Positions 53,958-63,435 of a stretch of 64,000 bases of DNA are shown in pieces. Source of the stretch: Amycolatopsis tolypomycina (GTDB lineage Bacteria > Actinomycetota > Actinomycetes > Mycobacteriales > Pseudonocardiaceae); assembly GCF_900105945.1 (NCBI RefSeq), contig NZ_FNSO01000004.1:1364001-1428000 (forward strand), in the 5' to 3' direction. Under the pieces are notes generated by a model. The model saw nothing but the letters and a program-made list of their open reading frames with translations. It searched no databases and was not told the DNA's origin. Made by a program: the position numbers and the translations under genes. Positions within the stretch are counted from its first letter, which is position 1, and each line of letters begins with the position of its first letter.

Positions 53958-55478
53958 GTGCACCCGTTTCGTCGTGGGGGTCGGCGGCCCGCTCGTGCCT
54001 TCTTCGCCAGCCTGGTGGCGGGAGTCCTCCTCGCCGGCTGCACCCAGGGTTACGCCCAGCCGCAGGCTTCGGGCGACCAGGCGGCGATCGGGGGCGGGAA
54101 GACCGCCGCGCCGCCGCGGCCCACCGATGTCAAGCTCGCTTCGGGTGACCCCCGGCAGAGTGGCGGTGTCATCGCCGCCGGTGGGGCCGATGCCGTCTAC
54201 AACTACGGGCCGTCCGTGATGCTCGACCGGGGGCAGACGCGGATGTGGTGGTGCAGCCAGTACGGCGGGGCCGGGCCGGCCGGGGACGACATCCTCTACG
54301 CGCAGGCCCAGTCCTTCGACGGGCCGTTCACCGGACCGGGTGGCGGGATCCCGGCCGCCGTGTTCTCCGGCGCGCCCGGGCAGTTCGACGGCATGCACAC
54401 CTGCGACCCGTCGGTGCTCCGCGTCGGCTCGACCTACTACCTCTACTACACCGGCGCCGCCGGGGACCACGCGCTCGGCAACGCCATCGGGCTCGCCACC
54501 AGCCCCGACGGGATCCACTGGACCCGCGCGGCCGGCGGGCGGCCGATCCTCGGGCCGTCGCACGACGTGCACCGCGCGAACGTCTACGGCGCGGGCCAGC
54601 CGTCCGTCGTCTACCTCGACGGCTGGTTCTACCTGATGTTCACCGACACCACCGCCCGCGCCGCGGGCAGCAACGGCGCCGGGCAGTTCCTGCTCCGCTC
54701 GCGCGACCCGGCGTTCGGGTCCGGGGTGCAGGCGCTGGACGTCGGCGGGTTCGTGCCGGTGGCGTCGACGTCGGCGCCGCGCGCCCGGTCGATCGTCGAC
54801 GGCTTCAGCGCCGACCTGATGTGGGTGGGCGCGCTCGCCGCGTTCGTCGTCGCGCACGAAACCGACGGCGGGACGACGCTCACGTTCTGGACCGCGGACT
54901 TCTCCGAGCACCCGTTCCAGCCCGTGCTGATCCCCGGGCCGTGGAAGGAAGGGCCGGGGCTGGTCCGCCGCGCGGACGGGCACGCGCCGCTGTCGTCGGC
55001 CGATCCGTGCGACCGGGTGCCGTTCGACCTGGTGCGTGCGACCACGCTCGGTGGCGCCGGCGCGCCGACCGACCTGCGGCACTTCGGGCTGGACCTGCTG
55101 GGCAGCCGGGCCTGCGAGAACCCCGGCCGCGTGGCGGCGACGTTCGACGGCGTGACGGCGCCCTCCCCGGAACGCACGATGGACCTGGTCCGGGCGGGCG
55201 CCCGGATCCGGGTGGACCGCCGCGCGGTGGCGGTGGCGCTGGCGGGCGAGGTCCTCGACAAGGCCCCGGCGGCGTGGGCGACGCTGCCGCTCGCGACCCG
55301 GTTGCGCGCGGGGGCGGAGGCGGTGGTGGCGCCGGGCCGCGGCTTCGCGTTCGTGCTGGACGGCCGTCGCCGGCCGGTCCCCGACGGCGGCGTGGTGGGC
55401 AACAACGGCTCGACGGCCCGCCCGGTCACCGCGGCCCAGTGGGACGCCTACCCGCCGGGGGCCTCCCTGGCGGGGTAG
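53958..55478 (+). CDS. secreted lipoprotein with glycosidase-like beta-propeller
   Basis: A 506-residue exported protein. The signal peptide FFASLVAGVLLAGC ends in a lipobox with C28, so a membrane-anchored outer-face lipoprotein is expected. The middle (about 70-350) resembles the five-bladed propeller of GH43/GH32-like proteins: YNYGPSVMLDRGQTRMWWCSQYGG, CDPSVLRVGSTYYLYYTG, GLATSPDGIHWTRA, and AGQPSVVYLDGWFYLMFTDT. The C-terminal 150 residues are unassigned. Whether it is an active glycoside hydrolase is not clear. GTG 53958 is 8 nt after TACACT (53944-53949), a possible -10 box of a leaderless transcript. Confidence 0.75.
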   Translation: MHPFRRGGRRPARAFFASLVAGVLLAGCTQGYAQPQASGDQAAIGGGKTAAPPRPTDVKLASGDPRQSGGVIAAGGADAVYNYGPSVMLDRGQTRMWWCSQYGGAGPAGDDILYAQAQSFDGPFTGPGGGIPAAVFSGAPGQFDGMHTCDPSVLRVGSTYYLYYTGAAGDHALGNAIGLATSPDGIHWTRAAGGRPILGPSHDVHRANVYGAGQPSVVYLDGWFYLMFTDTTARAAGSNGAGQFLLRSRDPAFGSGVQALDVGGFVPVASTSAPRARSIVDGFSADLMWVGALAAFVVAHETDGGTTLTFWTADFSEHPFQPVLIPGPWKEGPGLVRRADGHAPLSSADPCDRVPFDLVRATTLGGAGAPTDLRHFGLDLLGSRACENPGRVAATFDGVTAPSPERTMDLVRAGARIRVDRRAVAVALAGEVLDKAPAAWATLPLATRLRAGAEAVVAPGRGFAFVLDGRRRPVPDGGVVGNNGSTARPVTAAQWDAYPPGASLAG

Positions 55479-55507
55479 CGAAGCAGCCCGCCACCGGAAG
55501 GGGCACC

Positions 55508-55549
55508 CGAACCGGGGGGCACTTTCACGTGAAAGTGCCCCCCGGTTCG
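55508..55549. terminator. perfect 42-bp palindrome between convergent genes
   Basis: The left arm CGAACCGGGGGGCACTTTCAC (55508-55528) is exactly mirrored by the right arm ending at 55549, with no loop bases left over. It lies 30 nt past the lipoprotein stop and 15 nt before the convergent membrane gene's stop, so it can end both transcripts. It shares the CACTTTC/GAAAGTG core with the terminator at 7812. Confidence 0.88.
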
Positions 55550-55563
55550 GGGCGGGACCGCAG

Positions 55564-55983
55564 CTACGCCCGCGGCTCCTCGCCCGACCGCTGGGACCGT
55601 CCGATCCGGCCGCCGACGAACAGCCCCAGCCCGGCCGGGATCAGCACCAGCAGCGCCGAGAACGCCGCGCCGCCGGTCAGTGCCCCGCCCAGCTCGGACA
55701 CGCCCGTCTGGTCCACGAACACCGCGCGGCCGATCACGTACAGGATCCCCGCCACCGGGCCCGCGACCAGCGCCGCGATGAACCACACGCGGCCGCGGTC
55801 GGGCAGGCCCCGCCACGCGTCCAGCGCGCTCCACAGCGCCGCCGCGCCGACCAGGACCGCCAGGGCCAGTGACACCGGAAGCGCCTGGTCCGTCGGGTGG
55901 TACACGGCGTACTTGGCCAGCAAGGTGATGGCCGCGCCGTGCAACACCGCCATGACCAGTCCGCGAATCACCCAGGCGCTCAT
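55564..55983 (-). CDS. four-helix membrane protein (B-4DMT-like)
   Basis: A 139-residue protein with four transmembrane helices: VIRGLVMAVLHGAAITLLAKY, ALPVSLALAVLVGAAALWSAL, VWFIAALVAGPVAGILYVIGRAVF and ALTGGAAFSALLVLIPAGLGLFVG. The pattern resembles actinobacterial proteins annotated as B-4DMT transporters; no substrate is known. ATG 55983 is the start. The gene diverges from pepQ, whose -10 box lies 30 nt away. Confidence 0.78.
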   Translation of the reverse strand: MSAWVIRGLVMAVLHGAAITLLAKYAVYHPTDQALPVSLALAVLVGAAALWSALDAWRGLPDRGRVWFIAALVAGPVAGILYVIGRAVFVDQTGVSELGGALTGGAAFSALLVLIPAGLGLFVGGRIGRSQRSGEEPRA

Positions 55984-56025
55984 GCTGCGGAGTGTAGGCG
56001 CCGCCGGGGAACTAGGCTGGTACGC

Positions 56026-57114
56026 GTGCCTGAAACCCATGGACGACGTCGTGCCGCGCTGCGCGGGCTCCTGACCGGGGCCGGTGTCGAGGCGCTGCTG
56101 GTCACCGACCTGCTGAACATCCGCTACCTCACCGGGTTCACCGGCTCCAACGCCGCCCTGCTGCTCCACGCCGGCGGGGACGGCGAGACGCTCTTCTGCA
56201 CCGACGGCCGCTACACCACCCAGTCGGCCGCCGAGGTGCCCGACCTCGAGACCGTCGTCGACCGGGCCAGCGCCGCCGCGCTCGTCGCGAAAGCCGCGAA
56301 GGCCCCCCAGACGTACGGGCAGCTCGGGTTCGAGAGCCAGCACGTCAGCGTCGAGCAGTACGAAGCCCTCCGGCAGGAGGTGCCCCTCAAGCGCACCCCC
56401 GGCCTGGTCGAGAAGCTGCGCGAGGTCAAGGACGAAGCCGAGATCGAGGCGCTGCGCCAGGCGTGCGCCGCCGCCGACCGGGCACTCGACGACCTGCTCG
56501 CCGCCGGTGGCCTGCGGCCCGGGCGGACCGAGCTGGAGATCGCCCGTGACCTGGAGAACCGGATGCTGGAGCACGGCTCGGCCGCGCCCAGCTTCGCGTC
56601 CATCATCGCCGCCGGCGCGCACTCGGCCATCCCGCACCACCAGCCGACGCACGCCGAGCTCAAGCGCGGCGACTTCGTGAAGCTGGACTTCGGCGCGACC
56701 GTCGACGGCTACCACTCCGACATGACCCGCACCTTCGTCCTCGGCGCGCCCGCGGACTGGCAGCGGGAGGTCTACGAGCTCGTGCACGCCGCGCAGGCGG
56801 CCGGGGTCGACGCCGTCGTGCCGGGCACCGAGGTGTCCGATGTGGACGCCGCCGCGCGGAAGGTGATCGCGGACGCGGGCCACGGGGAGCACTTCGCGCA
56901 CGGCCTCGGGCACGGCGTCGGCCTGCAGATCCACGAGGCGCCCAGCTTCGCCGCGACGGGCGTCGGTACACTGGCCGCCGGTATGGCGGTCACCGTCGAG
57001 CCCGGCGTGTACCTGGCGGGGCGCGGTGGCGTGCGCATCGAGGACACGCTCGTCGTGCGGGCTGGGGAGCCCGAACTCCTCACCCTGAGCACCAAGAACC
57101 TCGTGGTCGTCTGA
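56026..57114 (+). CDS. pepQ: Xaa-Pro aminopeptidase/dipeptidase (M24 family)
   Basis: A 362-residue M24B metallopeptidase that removes residues N-terminal to proline. The N-terminal creatinase-like domain (LLVTDLLNIRYLTGFTGSNA) is followed by the pita-bread domain with its metal ligands: two Asp in DFGATVDGYHSDMTRTF, His in HGLGHGVGLQIHE, Glu in TVEPGVYL and Glu in RIEDTLVV. GTG 56026 lies 7 nt after TAGGCT (56013-56018), which suggests a leaderless message. The order pepQ-efp-nusB is typical of actinobacteria. Confidence 0.94.
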   Translation: MPETHGRRRAALRGLLTGAGVEALLVTDLLNIRYLTGFTGSNAALLLHAGGDGETLFCTDGRYTTQSAAEVPDLETVVDRASAAALVAKAAKAPQTYGQLGFESQHVSVEQYEALRQEVPLKRTPGLVEKLREVKDEAEIEALRQACAAADRALDDLLAAGGLRPGRTELEIARDLENRMLEHGSAAPSFASIIAAGAHSAIPHHQPTHAELKRGDFVKLDFGATVDGYHSDMTRTFVLGAPADWQREVYELVHAAQAAGVDAVVPGTEVSDVDAAARKVIADAGHGEHFAHGLGHGVGLQIHEAPSFAATGVGTLAAGMAVTVEPGVYLAGRGGVRIEDTLVVRAGEPELLTLSTKNLVVV

Positions 57115-57159
57115 CAGCGGCCCCGAACCCGAAGATTCGACACAGGAGACTGCAAGCTC

Positions 57160-57723
57160 GTGGCCACGACCAACGACCTGAAGAACGGGCTCGTCCTCAA
57201 CCTCGAGGGCCAGCTGTGGACCGTCACCGCGTTCCAGCACGTCAAGCCGGGCAAGGGCGGCGCCTTCGTGCGCACGACGCTCAAGCACGTGCTCACCGGC
57301 AAGGTGGTCGACAAGACGTTCAACGCGGGCACGAAGGTCGAGACGGCGACGGTCGACCGCCGGAACATGACCTACCTCTACAAGGAGGGGCAGGACTTCG
57401 TGTTCATGGACGGTGACACCTACGACCAGATCACCGTCTCGCCCGAGGTCGTCGGCGACAACGCCAACTACATGCTCGAGAACACCGAGGTCCAGGTCGC
57501 GGTGCACGAGAACGAGCCGCTGTACGTCGAGCTGCCGACGTCGGTCGAGCTGGTCGTCCAGCACACCGACCCCGGCCTGCAGGGCGACCGCTCCACCGGC
57601 GGCACCAAGCCGGCCACGCTGGAGACCGGCGCGGAGATCCAGGTCCCGCTGTTCCTGACCACCGGCGAGAAGATCAAGGTCGACACCCGCGACGGCCGTT
57701 ACCTGGGCCGCGTCTCCAGCTGA
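57160..57723 (+). CDS. efp: elongation factor P
   Basis: A 187-residue EF-P with three OB-like domains that rescues ribosomes stalled at polyproline. K32 in [11 protein letters not shown] is the tip residue, unmodified or differently modified in actinobacteria. The N-terminus [20 protein letters not shown] and the C-terminal [18 protein letters not shown] are standard. GTG 57160 follows an AGGAGACTG ribosome binding site. The stop overlaps the nusB ATG by one base. Confidence 0.97.
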   Translation: MATTNDLKNGLVLNLEGQLWTVTAFQHVKPGKGGAFVRTTLKHVLTGKVVDKTFNAGTKVETATVDRRNMTYLYKEGQDFVFMDGDTYDQITVSPEVVGDNANYMLENTEVQVAVHENEPLYVELPTSVELVVQHTDPGLQGDRSTGGTKPATLETGAEIQVPLFLTTGEKIKVDTRDGRYLGRVSS

Positions 57724-58178
57724 TGCCGACGTCGAAACCCCACCCGAACCGCGGCGGCGCGATCAGCCGTCGTCAGGCTCGCCGCCGCGCGGTGGAAATG
57801 CTGTACGAGGCCGCGCAGCGCGACACCGACGCGGTGACGCTGCTGGCCGACCGGGTCGGCGCGACGGACGTCGACCCGATCGCGGACTACACGATCAGCC
57901 TGGTCGAGGGCGTCACCGGGCGGAAGACCCAGATCGACGAGCTGCTGGCCGAGCACGCGCAGGGCTGGACACTGGAGCGGATGCCGAAGGTCGACCTCGC
58001 GGTGCTGCGCGTCGGCGTCTACGAGCTGCTCTGGGCCGAGGACGTGCCGGACCCGGTCGCGATCGACGAGGCCGTGGGCCTGGCGAAGGAACTGTCCACG
58101 GACGACTCGCCGCGGTTCGTGAACGGCGTGCTGGGCCGCATCGGCACGATCGCCGACCGCCTGCGCGCCGTTCTCTGA
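57723..58178 (+). CDS. nusB: transcription antitermination factor NusB
   Basis: A 151-residue all-helical NusB protein that binds boxA RNA with NusE in rRNA antitermination. RRQARRRAVEMLYEAAQRD is the N-terminal helix, and the C-terminal EAVGLAKELSTDDSPRFVNGVLGRI is the family signature. The ATG overlaps the efp stop. A hairpin terminator begins 24 nt after the stop codon. Confidence 0.97.
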   Translation: MPTSKPHPNRGGAISRRQARRRAVEMLYEAAQRDTDAVTLLADRVGATDVDPIADYTISLVEGVTGRKTQIDELLAEHAQGWTLERMPKVDLAVLRVGVYELLWAEDVPDPVAIDEAVGLAKELSTDDSPRFVNGVLGRIGTIADRLRAVL

Positions 58179-58201
58179 GTGCTGCGGGCCCCCCGACGAG
58201 T

Positions 58202-58241
58202 CAGTGAGCGTCTCCGGTGCCCCACCGGGGAACGCTCACTG
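58202..58241. terminator. bidirectional hairpin terminator
   Basis: CAGTGAGCGTCTCCGGTG (58202-58219) pairs with CACCGGGGAACGCTCACTG (58223-58241) with one small bulge. It separates the convergent nusB and bldD genes. Confidence 0.8.
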
Positions 58242-58270
58242 CGTCGGTTTCGCGCACTCTCGGATCCGGA

Positions 58271-58759
58271 TCAGTCCTCCTTGGAGGGCCGCGCCTCCGG
58301 CGGCAGGACGCCCCAGTCGATGAGCTGCTCGGTCAGCTCGCCCGGGGTCATGTCGTAGATGATCGCCAGGGACCGCAGGTCCTCCGTGCGGATCGAGAGC
58401 ACCTTGCCGTTGTAGTCGCCGCGCTGGCTCTGGATCGTCGCGGCGTACCGCGCGAGCGGGCCCACCTTTTCGGCCGGCAGCTGCTGCAGGCGCTCGAGGT
58501 TGATCACGATCTTGGTGGCGGGCTCGGCACCGGAGGGGACCCGGCCCTCGGGCAGCAGCTCGACCACCGGCACACCGTAGAAGTCGGCCAGCTCGGCCAG
58601 CTTCTGCACGGTGACGGCGCGGTCGCCACGCTCGTACGAGCCGACGACGACGGCCTTCCAGCGCCCACCGGACTTCTGCTCGACCCCGTGCAGGGACAGG
58701 CCCTGCTGCTGGCGGATCCCGCGGAGCTTGGCCCCGAGCGCCTTGGCGTAATCGCCCAT
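58271..58759 (-). CDS. bldD: BldD developmental regulator
   Basis: A 162-residue homologue of BldD, the master repressor of sporulation genes in Streptomyces, which dimerises on cyclic di-GMP. The N-terminal helix-turn-helix of the XRE type (AKALGAKLRGIRQQQGLSLHGVEQKSGGRWKAVVVGSYERG) lies within residues 1-70. The C-terminal domain carries the c-di-GMP signature R113-G-D115, eight residues, then R124-T-E-D127, matching the RxD-x8-RxxD pattern. ATG 58759 is clear. GTTAC and GTCAC half-sites upstream near 58842-58861 may allow autoregulation. Divergent from the pyr operon. Confidence 0.93.
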   Translation of the reverse strand: MGDYAKALGAKLRGIRQQQGLSLHGVEQKSGGRWKAVVVGSYERGDRAVTVQKLAELADFYGVPVVELLPEGRVPSGAEPATKIVINLERLQQLPAEKVGPLARYAATIQSQRGDYNGKVLSIRTEDLRSLAIIYDMTPGELTEQLIDWGVLPPEARPSKED

Positions 58760-58841
58760 CTGGTCGTTCTCCGTTCTTCACCCCCTCCCGGTCGGGGTGA
58801 CCGAGCACGGGGGACTCGCTGAGTCGAATACTCAGAGTAAT

Positions 58842-58861
58842 GGTTACGCATTGTTGTCACC
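58842..58861. promoter_or_regulatory. possible BldD site
   Basis: GGTTACGCATTGTTGTCACC holds two facing half-sites (TTACGC and GTTGTCA) resembling the BldD pattern of TnACnC and GnGTnA, but the spacing is 2-3 nt longer than in the recalled consensus. It lies about 85 nt before the bldD start. Weak evidence. Confidence 0.3.
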
Positions 58862-58964
58862 AGGTCAAGCAGAAGCTTGCCGCGAATCACGCCACACCAC
58901 CCGGAAGACTGAGCAAAGTGCCTGCTACTGTCGGTGGGAAAGCCCCGACCAGCAGGGGAACAGA

Positions 58965-58995
58965 CGTCCTTTAAGGACCCGTCCGGTGAGGCGGG
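58965..58995 (+). promoter_or_regulatory. PyrR-binding RNA hairpin in the pyr leader
   Basis: CCCG (58978-58981) and CGGG (58992-58995) close a 10-nt loop, TCCGGTGAGG, that fits the recalled PyrR-binding loop TCCNGNGAGG. An upstream hairpin GTCCT/AGGAC (58965-58977) overlaps the stem and offers an alternative fold, and an outer GGAC (58975) can pair with GTCC (59002). The hairpin ends just before the pyrR ribosome binding site (GAAGGAG, 58996-59002), so PyrR bound with UMP could block translation, as I recall for mycobacteria. Confidence 0.72.
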
Positions 58996-59008
58996 GAAGG
59001 AGTCCGGT

Positions 59009-59611
59009 TTGTCGTCACGCCCGCGTGACGCGGCTGGTTCGGCCGGAGAGCGCGAGCTCCTGACGGCCGGCGATGTCGCGCGCACGATCGCCCGAATGGC
59101 CCATCAGGTCATCGAAAAGACCGCGAACGGTGCGGAGAGCACTACCCCGCCCGTGTTGCTCGGCATCCCGTCCCGGGGCACGCCGCTCGCCGCCCGCCTC
59201 GCCGACAAGATCGGCGAGTTCTCCGGGGCCCGCCCGCCCACCGGCGCCCTCGACGTCACCCTCTACCGGGACGACCTCCGCCGCCGCCCGCCGCGCGCGC
59301 TCGAACAGACGCAGCTGCCGCCCGACGGCATCGACGACCGCGTCGTGATCCTCGTCGACGACGTCCTCTTCTCCGGCCGGACGATCCGGGCCGCGCTCGA
59401 TGCCCTCCGTGATCACGGCCGCCCGCGCGCGGTGCAGCTGGCCGTCCTGGTCGACCGCGGTCACCGGGAGCTGCCGATCCGCGCCGACTACGTGGGCAAG
59501 AACGTCCCGACCGCGCGCACCGAAGGCGTCTCCGTCCTGCTGGCCGAGATCGACGGCCGCGACGCCGTTCTGCTGCGCTCGTCGGACACTGCTGCTGGAG
59601 AGGACTCGTGA
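59009..59611 (+). CDS. pyrR: PyrR, pyrimidine operon regulator/uracil phosphoribosyltransferase
   Basis: A 200-residue PyrR protein that binds the pyr leader RNA in response to UMP and may have uracil phosphoribosyltransferase activity. The PRPP motif is [22 protein letters not shown], the flexible loop lies around [12 protein letters not shown], and [19 protein letters not shown] is typical. I chose TTG 59009 because GAAGGAG lies 6 nt upstream; no ATG or GTG is better placed, and the frame further upstream is the leader RNA. The stop overlaps pyrB. It heads the pyrimidine operon. Confidence 0.93.
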   Translation: MSSRPRDAAGSAGERELLTAGDVARTIARMAHQVIEKTANGAESTTPPVLLGIPSRGTPLAARLADKIGEFSGARPPTGALDVTLYRDDLRRRPPRALEQTQLPPDGIDDRVVILVDDVLFSGRTIRAALDALRDHGRPRAVQLAVLVDRGHRELPIRADYVGKNVPTARTEGVSVLLAEIDGRDAVLLRSSDTAAGEDS

Positions 59612-60540
59612 AGCACCTGCTCGCCACCGACGGCCTGGACCCGGCGCTGGCCACGGCCGTGCTCGACACCGCCGACGAGCTCAAGCACACGCTGCTCGGC
59701 CGCGAGGTCAAGAAGCTGCCGACGCTGCGCGGCCGCACGGTGATCACCCTGTTCTACGAGAACTCGACGCGCACCCGGGTGTCGTTCGAGATCGCCGGGA
59801 AGTGGATGAGCGCGGACGTGATCAACGTCTCCGCGTCCAGCTCCTCGGTCAACAAGGGGGAGTCGCTGCGGGACACCGCGCTGACGCTGGCCGCCGCGGG
59901 CGCCGACTGCGTGATCGTCCGCCACCCGGCCAGCGGCGCCGCCCAGCGGCTCTCGGAGTGGCTCGCCGAGCCGGGCACCTCGGTGGTCAACGCCGGCGAC
60001 GGCACCCACGAGCACCCGACGCAGGCGCTGCTCGACGCGGCGACCCTGCGCGAGCGCCTCGGGTCCCTGAAGGACCGCCGGATCGCGATCGTCGGGGACG
60101 TCCTGCACAGCCGGGTCGCCCGCTCGAACATCCACCTGCTCGCCGCCCTCGGTGCGGAGGTGGTGCTGGTCGCGCCGCCGACGTTGCTTCCTTACGGTGT
60201 CGAAAGCCTGCCGGTGACCGTTTCGCACGACCTGGACGCCGAGCTGCCCGCGGTCGACGCCGTCATGATGCTGCGGGTCCAGGCGGAGCGCATGCACGGC
60301 GGCTTTTTCCCGAGCGCCCGCGAGTACTCGATCGCCTACGGCTTGTCGGAACGGCGGCAGAAGCTGCTGCCGGACCACGCGGTCGTGCTGCACCCCGGCC
60401 CGATGCTGCGCGGGATGGAGATCGCTTCGGCGGTCGCCGATTCCCCGGCCTCGGCCATCACCGAACAGGTCCGCAACGGCGTCCACGTGCGCATGGCGGT
60501 CCTCTACCACCTCCTGGCCAGTGAAGGAGCCGCCGCGTGA
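59608..60540 (+). CDS. pyrB: aspartate carbamoyltransferase catalytic chain
   Basis: A 310-residue enzyme that joins carbamoyl phosphate to aspartate, the committed step of pyrimidine synthesis. The carbamoyl phosphate motif is [13 protein letters not shown], with [32 protein letters not shown] and [12 protein letters not shown] as other active-site segments. No PyrI regulatory chain gene is nearby. The GTG start overlaps the pyrR stop, and the stop overlaps the pyrC start. Confidence 0.97.
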   Translation: MKHLLATDGLDPALATAVLDTADELKHTLLGREVKKLPTLRGRTVITLFYENSTRTRVSFEIAGKWMSADVINVSASSSSVNKGESLRDTALTLAAAGADCVIVRHPASGAAQRLSEWLAEPGTSVVNAGDGTHEHPTQALLDAATLRERLGSLKDRRIAIVGDVLHSRVARSNIHLLAALGAEVVLVAPPTLLPYGVESLPVTVSHDLDAELPAVDAVMMLRVQAERMHGGFFPSAREYSIAYGLSERRQKLLPDHAVVLHPGPMLRGMEIASAVADSPASAITEQVRNGVHVRMAVLYHLLASEGAAA

Positions 60541-61823
60541 GCACCTTGATCAAGGGCGCCCGGCCCTACGGCGAGGGCGACCCGGTCGACGTCCTCATCG
60601 AGGCCGGCGTGATCACCGCGATCGGCGCGGTCGACGTCCCGGAAGACGCCGAGGTCATCGAAGCCGCGGGGCAGGTCCTGCTGCCGGGCTTCGTCGACCT
60701 GCACACCCACCTGCGCGAACCCGGCCGCGAGGACACCGAGACGATCGACACCGGCTCGGCCGCGGCGGCGCTCGGCGGCTACACCGCCGTGTTCGCCATG
60801 GCCAACACCGACCCGGTCGCCGACAACGCCGTGATCGTCGAGCACGTCTGGCGGCGCGGGCAGGAGGTCGGCCTGGTCGACGTCCACCCGGTCGGCGCGG
60901 TCACCGTCGGGCTCAAGGGCGAGAAGCTCGCCGAGCTGGGCACGATGGCGAACTCGCAGGCCCGGGTGAAGGTGTTCTCCGACGACGGCCTCTGCGTCGC
61001 CGACCCGCTGCTGATGCGCCGCGCGCTGGAGTACTCGACCGCGCTCGACGTCGTCATCGCGCAGCACGCGGAAGAGCCGCGGCTGACCGTCGGCGCCCAG
61101 GCCCACGAGGGCGAGCGCGCGGCCCGGCTCGGCTACACCGGCTGGCCCGCGGCGGCGGAAGAGTCCATCGTGGCCCGTGACTGCCTCCTGGCCCTGCACG
61201 CGAACGCGCGGCTGCACGTCTGCCACGTCTCGACGTCGGGCACGGCGGACGTGCTGCGCTGGGCGAAGGACCGCGGCACGAAGGTGTCGGCCGAGGTCAC
61301 CCCGCACCACCTGCTGCTCACCGACGAGCGCCTGGCCACCTACGACCCGGTGAACAAGGTGAACCCGCCGCTGCGCACGGAGTCCGACGCCGAAAAGCTG
61401 CGGACGGCGCTGGCCGACGGGACCATCGACTGCGTCGCCACCGACCACGCCCCGCACGCGGTGCAGGACAAGGACACCGAGTGGAGCGCGGCCCGGCCGG
61501 GCATGCTCGGGCTGCAGACGGCGCTGTCCATCGTCACCGAGACCATGGTCCGCACCGGGCTGCTCGACTGGCGCGGCGTCGCCCGCGTCATGAGCGAGCG
61601 GCCGGCCGAGATCGGCAACCTCGCCGACCAGGGCCGCCCGATCGCCGTCGGCGAGCCGGCGAACCTGGCCCTCGTCGACCCGGACGCCGAGTGGACGGTC
61701 CGGGGCGCGGAGCTGGCCAGCATCGCGGCCAACACCCCGTACGAGGGAATGCGGCTGCCCGGCGTGGTGACCGCGACGCTGCTGCGCGGGCGGATCACCG
61801 CGCGGGACGGGAAGATCGGCTGA
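60537..61823 (+). CDS. pyrC: dihydroorotase
   Basis: A 428-residue zinc amidohydrolase of the longer (type I) dihydroorotase class. Metal ligands include the histidines of [10 protein letters not shown] and further His in AQHAEE, HVCHVST and the aspartate in ATDHAPH. The N-terminal beta-sandwich and C-terminal [17 protein letters not shown] are normal for the class. The GTG overlaps pyrB and the stop overlaps the ATG of the small membrane protein. Confidence 0.96.
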   Translation: MSTLIKGARPYGEGDPVDVLIEAGVITAIGAVDVPEDAEVIEAAGQVLLPGFVDLHTHLREPGREDTETIDTGSAAAALGGYTAVFAMANTDPVADNAVIVEHVWRRGQEVGLVDVHPVGAVTVGLKGEKLAELGTMANSQARVKVFSDDGLCVADPLLMRRALEYSTALDVVIAQHAEEPRLTVGAQAHEGERAARLGYTGWPAAAEESIVARDCLLALHANARLHVCHVSTSGTADVLRWAKDRGTKVSAEVTPHHLLLTDERLATYDPVNKVNPPLRTESDAEKLRTALADGTIDCVATDHAPHAVQDKDTEWSAARPGMLGLQTALSIVTETMVRTGLLDWRGVARVMSERPAEIGNLADQGRPIAVGEPANLALVDPDAEWTVRGAELASIAANTPYEGMRLPGVVTATLLRGRITARDGKIG

Positions 61824-62317
61824 TGGAGCGCTTCTGGCTCGTGCTGGCGATCGTCGCCTTCTTCCTGCTCTGCCTCTGGGGCATGTACGTGGGCTGGCGG
61901 CGCAAGTCCCGCTCGCAGAGCGCCCAGGTGCCGCCGTTCCCCGCGATCCCGCCGGAGCCGGGTGACGTCCTGCTGGAGTCCACCGGCGTCTACCTGTCGA
62001 CGACGATCGCGGGGGAGTGGCAGAACCGGATCGTCACCCGCGGCGCGGGCCTGCGCACCGGTGCGGTGTGGCGGCTCCACGACGGCGGCATCGCCGTCGA
62101 GCGCGGGGGAGCGCCGGACTTCTGGATCCCGCGGGGCGCCGTCACCGGCATCCGGCGCGACACGAAGATCGCCGGGAAGGTGATGGGCACGGAGGCCCTG
62201 CTGGTCGTCACCTGGCGGCTCGGCGAGACCGAGCTCGACACCGGCTTCCGCGGCGACGACCTCGACGACTATCCACAGTGGATCGAACAGCTCAAGATCA
62301 AGGGAGGTGCCCAGTGA
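61823..62317 (+). CDS. membrane protein of the pyr operon (Rv1382-like)
   Basis: A 164-residue protein with one N-terminal transmembrane helix (FWLVLAIVAFFLLCLWGMYVGW), a basic stretch (RRKSRSQS) and a soluble domain of beta character that looks PH-like (GDVLLESTGVYLSTTIAGEW, WIPRGAVTGIRRDTKIAGKVMG, LLVVTWRLGETELDTGFR). I recall a similar gene, Rv1382, between pyrC and carA in M. tuberculosis. Its role is unknown; its fixed place suggests a link to the pathway or simply an old operon arrangement. Overlaps both neighbours. Confidence 0.85.
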   Translation: MERFWLVLAIVAFFLLCLWGMYVGWRRKSRSQSAQVPPFPAIPPEPGDVLLESTGVYLSTTIAGEWQNRIVTRGAGLRTGAVWRLHDGGIAVERGGAPDFWIPRGAVTGIRRDTKIAGKVMGTEALLVVTWRLGETELDTGFRGDDLDDYPQWIEQLKIKGGAQ

Positions 62318-63435
62318 ACGCGCGCGCTCAGGCCGCACTGGTACTCGAAGACGGCCGGGTGTTCCGCGGCGCTGCCTACGGCGCGCAGGGGCGAACCCTC
62401 GGCGAGGCGGTGTTCTGCACCGGCATGACCGGTTACCAGGAGACGCTGACCGACCCGTCCTACCACGGCCAGATCGTGGTGCAGACGGCGCCGCAGATCG
62501 GCAACACCGGCTGGAACGACGAGGACGACGAGTCCTCGAAGATCTGGGTCAACGGCTACGTGGTGCGCGACCCCGCCCGCACGCCGTCCAACTGGCGCTC
62601 GCGCCGGACCCTGGACGAGGAGCTGGTGCGCCAGGGGATCGTCGGCATCGCCGAGGTCGACACCCGCTCGCTGACCCGCCACCTGCGCGAGGTCGGCGCG
62701 ATGCGCGCCGGGGTGTTCTCCGGTGACGCGCTCGGCACGGTCGACGACATGGTCGCGGCGGTGCTGGAGAGCCCGAAGATGGAAGGTGCCGACCTGGCCG
62801 GGCAGGTTTCGACGCGTTCGCCGTACGTGGTCTCGCCCGACGGTGAAGTTCGCTTCCGGGTGGCCGCGCTGGACCTGGGCATCAAGTCCAACACCCCGCG
62901 CCAGATGGTCAAGCGCGGGATCGAGGTGCACGTCCTGCCTTCGTCCGCTTCTTTGGAAGACGTGCTGGCGATCGAGCCGGACGGCGTGTTCCTGTCCAAC
63001 GGCCCGGGCGACCCGGCGACGACGGTGCACGCGACCGAGCTGACCAAGCAGGTCCTCGGCCGCGAGATCCCGCTGTTCGGCATCTGCTTCGGCAACCAGG
63101 TCCTCGGCCGCGCGCTGGGCCTGGGGACGTACAAGATGCGCTACGGCCACCGCGGCATCAACATCCCGGTGATCGACGTGGCGACGAAGTCGGTGGCGAT
63201 CACGGCGCAGAACCACGGCTTCGCCCTCGAAGGCGAGCCGGGCCGGCGCTTCGAGTCCCCGTTCGGGGCGGCGCAGATCAGCCACTACTGCCCCAACGAC
63301 GACACGGTGGAGGGCGTGCGGGCGCTGGACGTCCCGGCGTTCTCGGTCCAGTACCACCCCGAAGCCGCAGCCGGTCCGCACGACGCGGCGCCCCTGTTCG
63401 ACGAATTCGTTTCGCTCATGGAGAAGCGGTCGTGA
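62314..63435 (+). CDS. carA: carbamoyl-phosphate synthase small subunit
   Basis: A 373-residue glutamine amidotransferase subunit that feeds ammonia to CarB. The N-terminal domain contains ALVLEDGRVFRGAAYGAQGRTLGEAVF, and the class I amidotransferase domain has the nucleophile cysteine in LFGICFGNQVLGRALG (usually GICLGHQ; here F and N replace L and H) and the catalytic His/Glu in FSVQYHPEAAAGPHD. GTG 62314 follows an AGGGAGGT site. The next gene is an AAA ATPase rather than the usual carB. Confidence 0.96.
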   Translation: MNARAQAALVLEDGRVFRGAAYGAQGRTLGEAVFCTGMTGYQETLTDPSYHGQIVVQTAPQIGNTGWNDEDDESSKIWVNGYVVRDPARTPSNWRSRRTLDEELVRQGIVGIAEVDTRSLTRHLREVGAMRAGVFSGDALGTVDDMVAAVLESPKMEGADLAGQVSTRSPYVVSPDGEVRFRVAALDLGIKSNTPRQMVKRGIEVHVLPSSASLEDVLAIEPDGVFLSNGPGDPATTVHATELTKQVLGREIPLFGICFGNQVLGRALGLGTYKMRYGHRGINIPVIDVATKSVAITAQNHGFALEGEPGRRFESPFGAAQISHYCPNDDTVEGVRALDVPAFSVQYHPEAAAGPHDAAPLFDEFVSLMEKRS

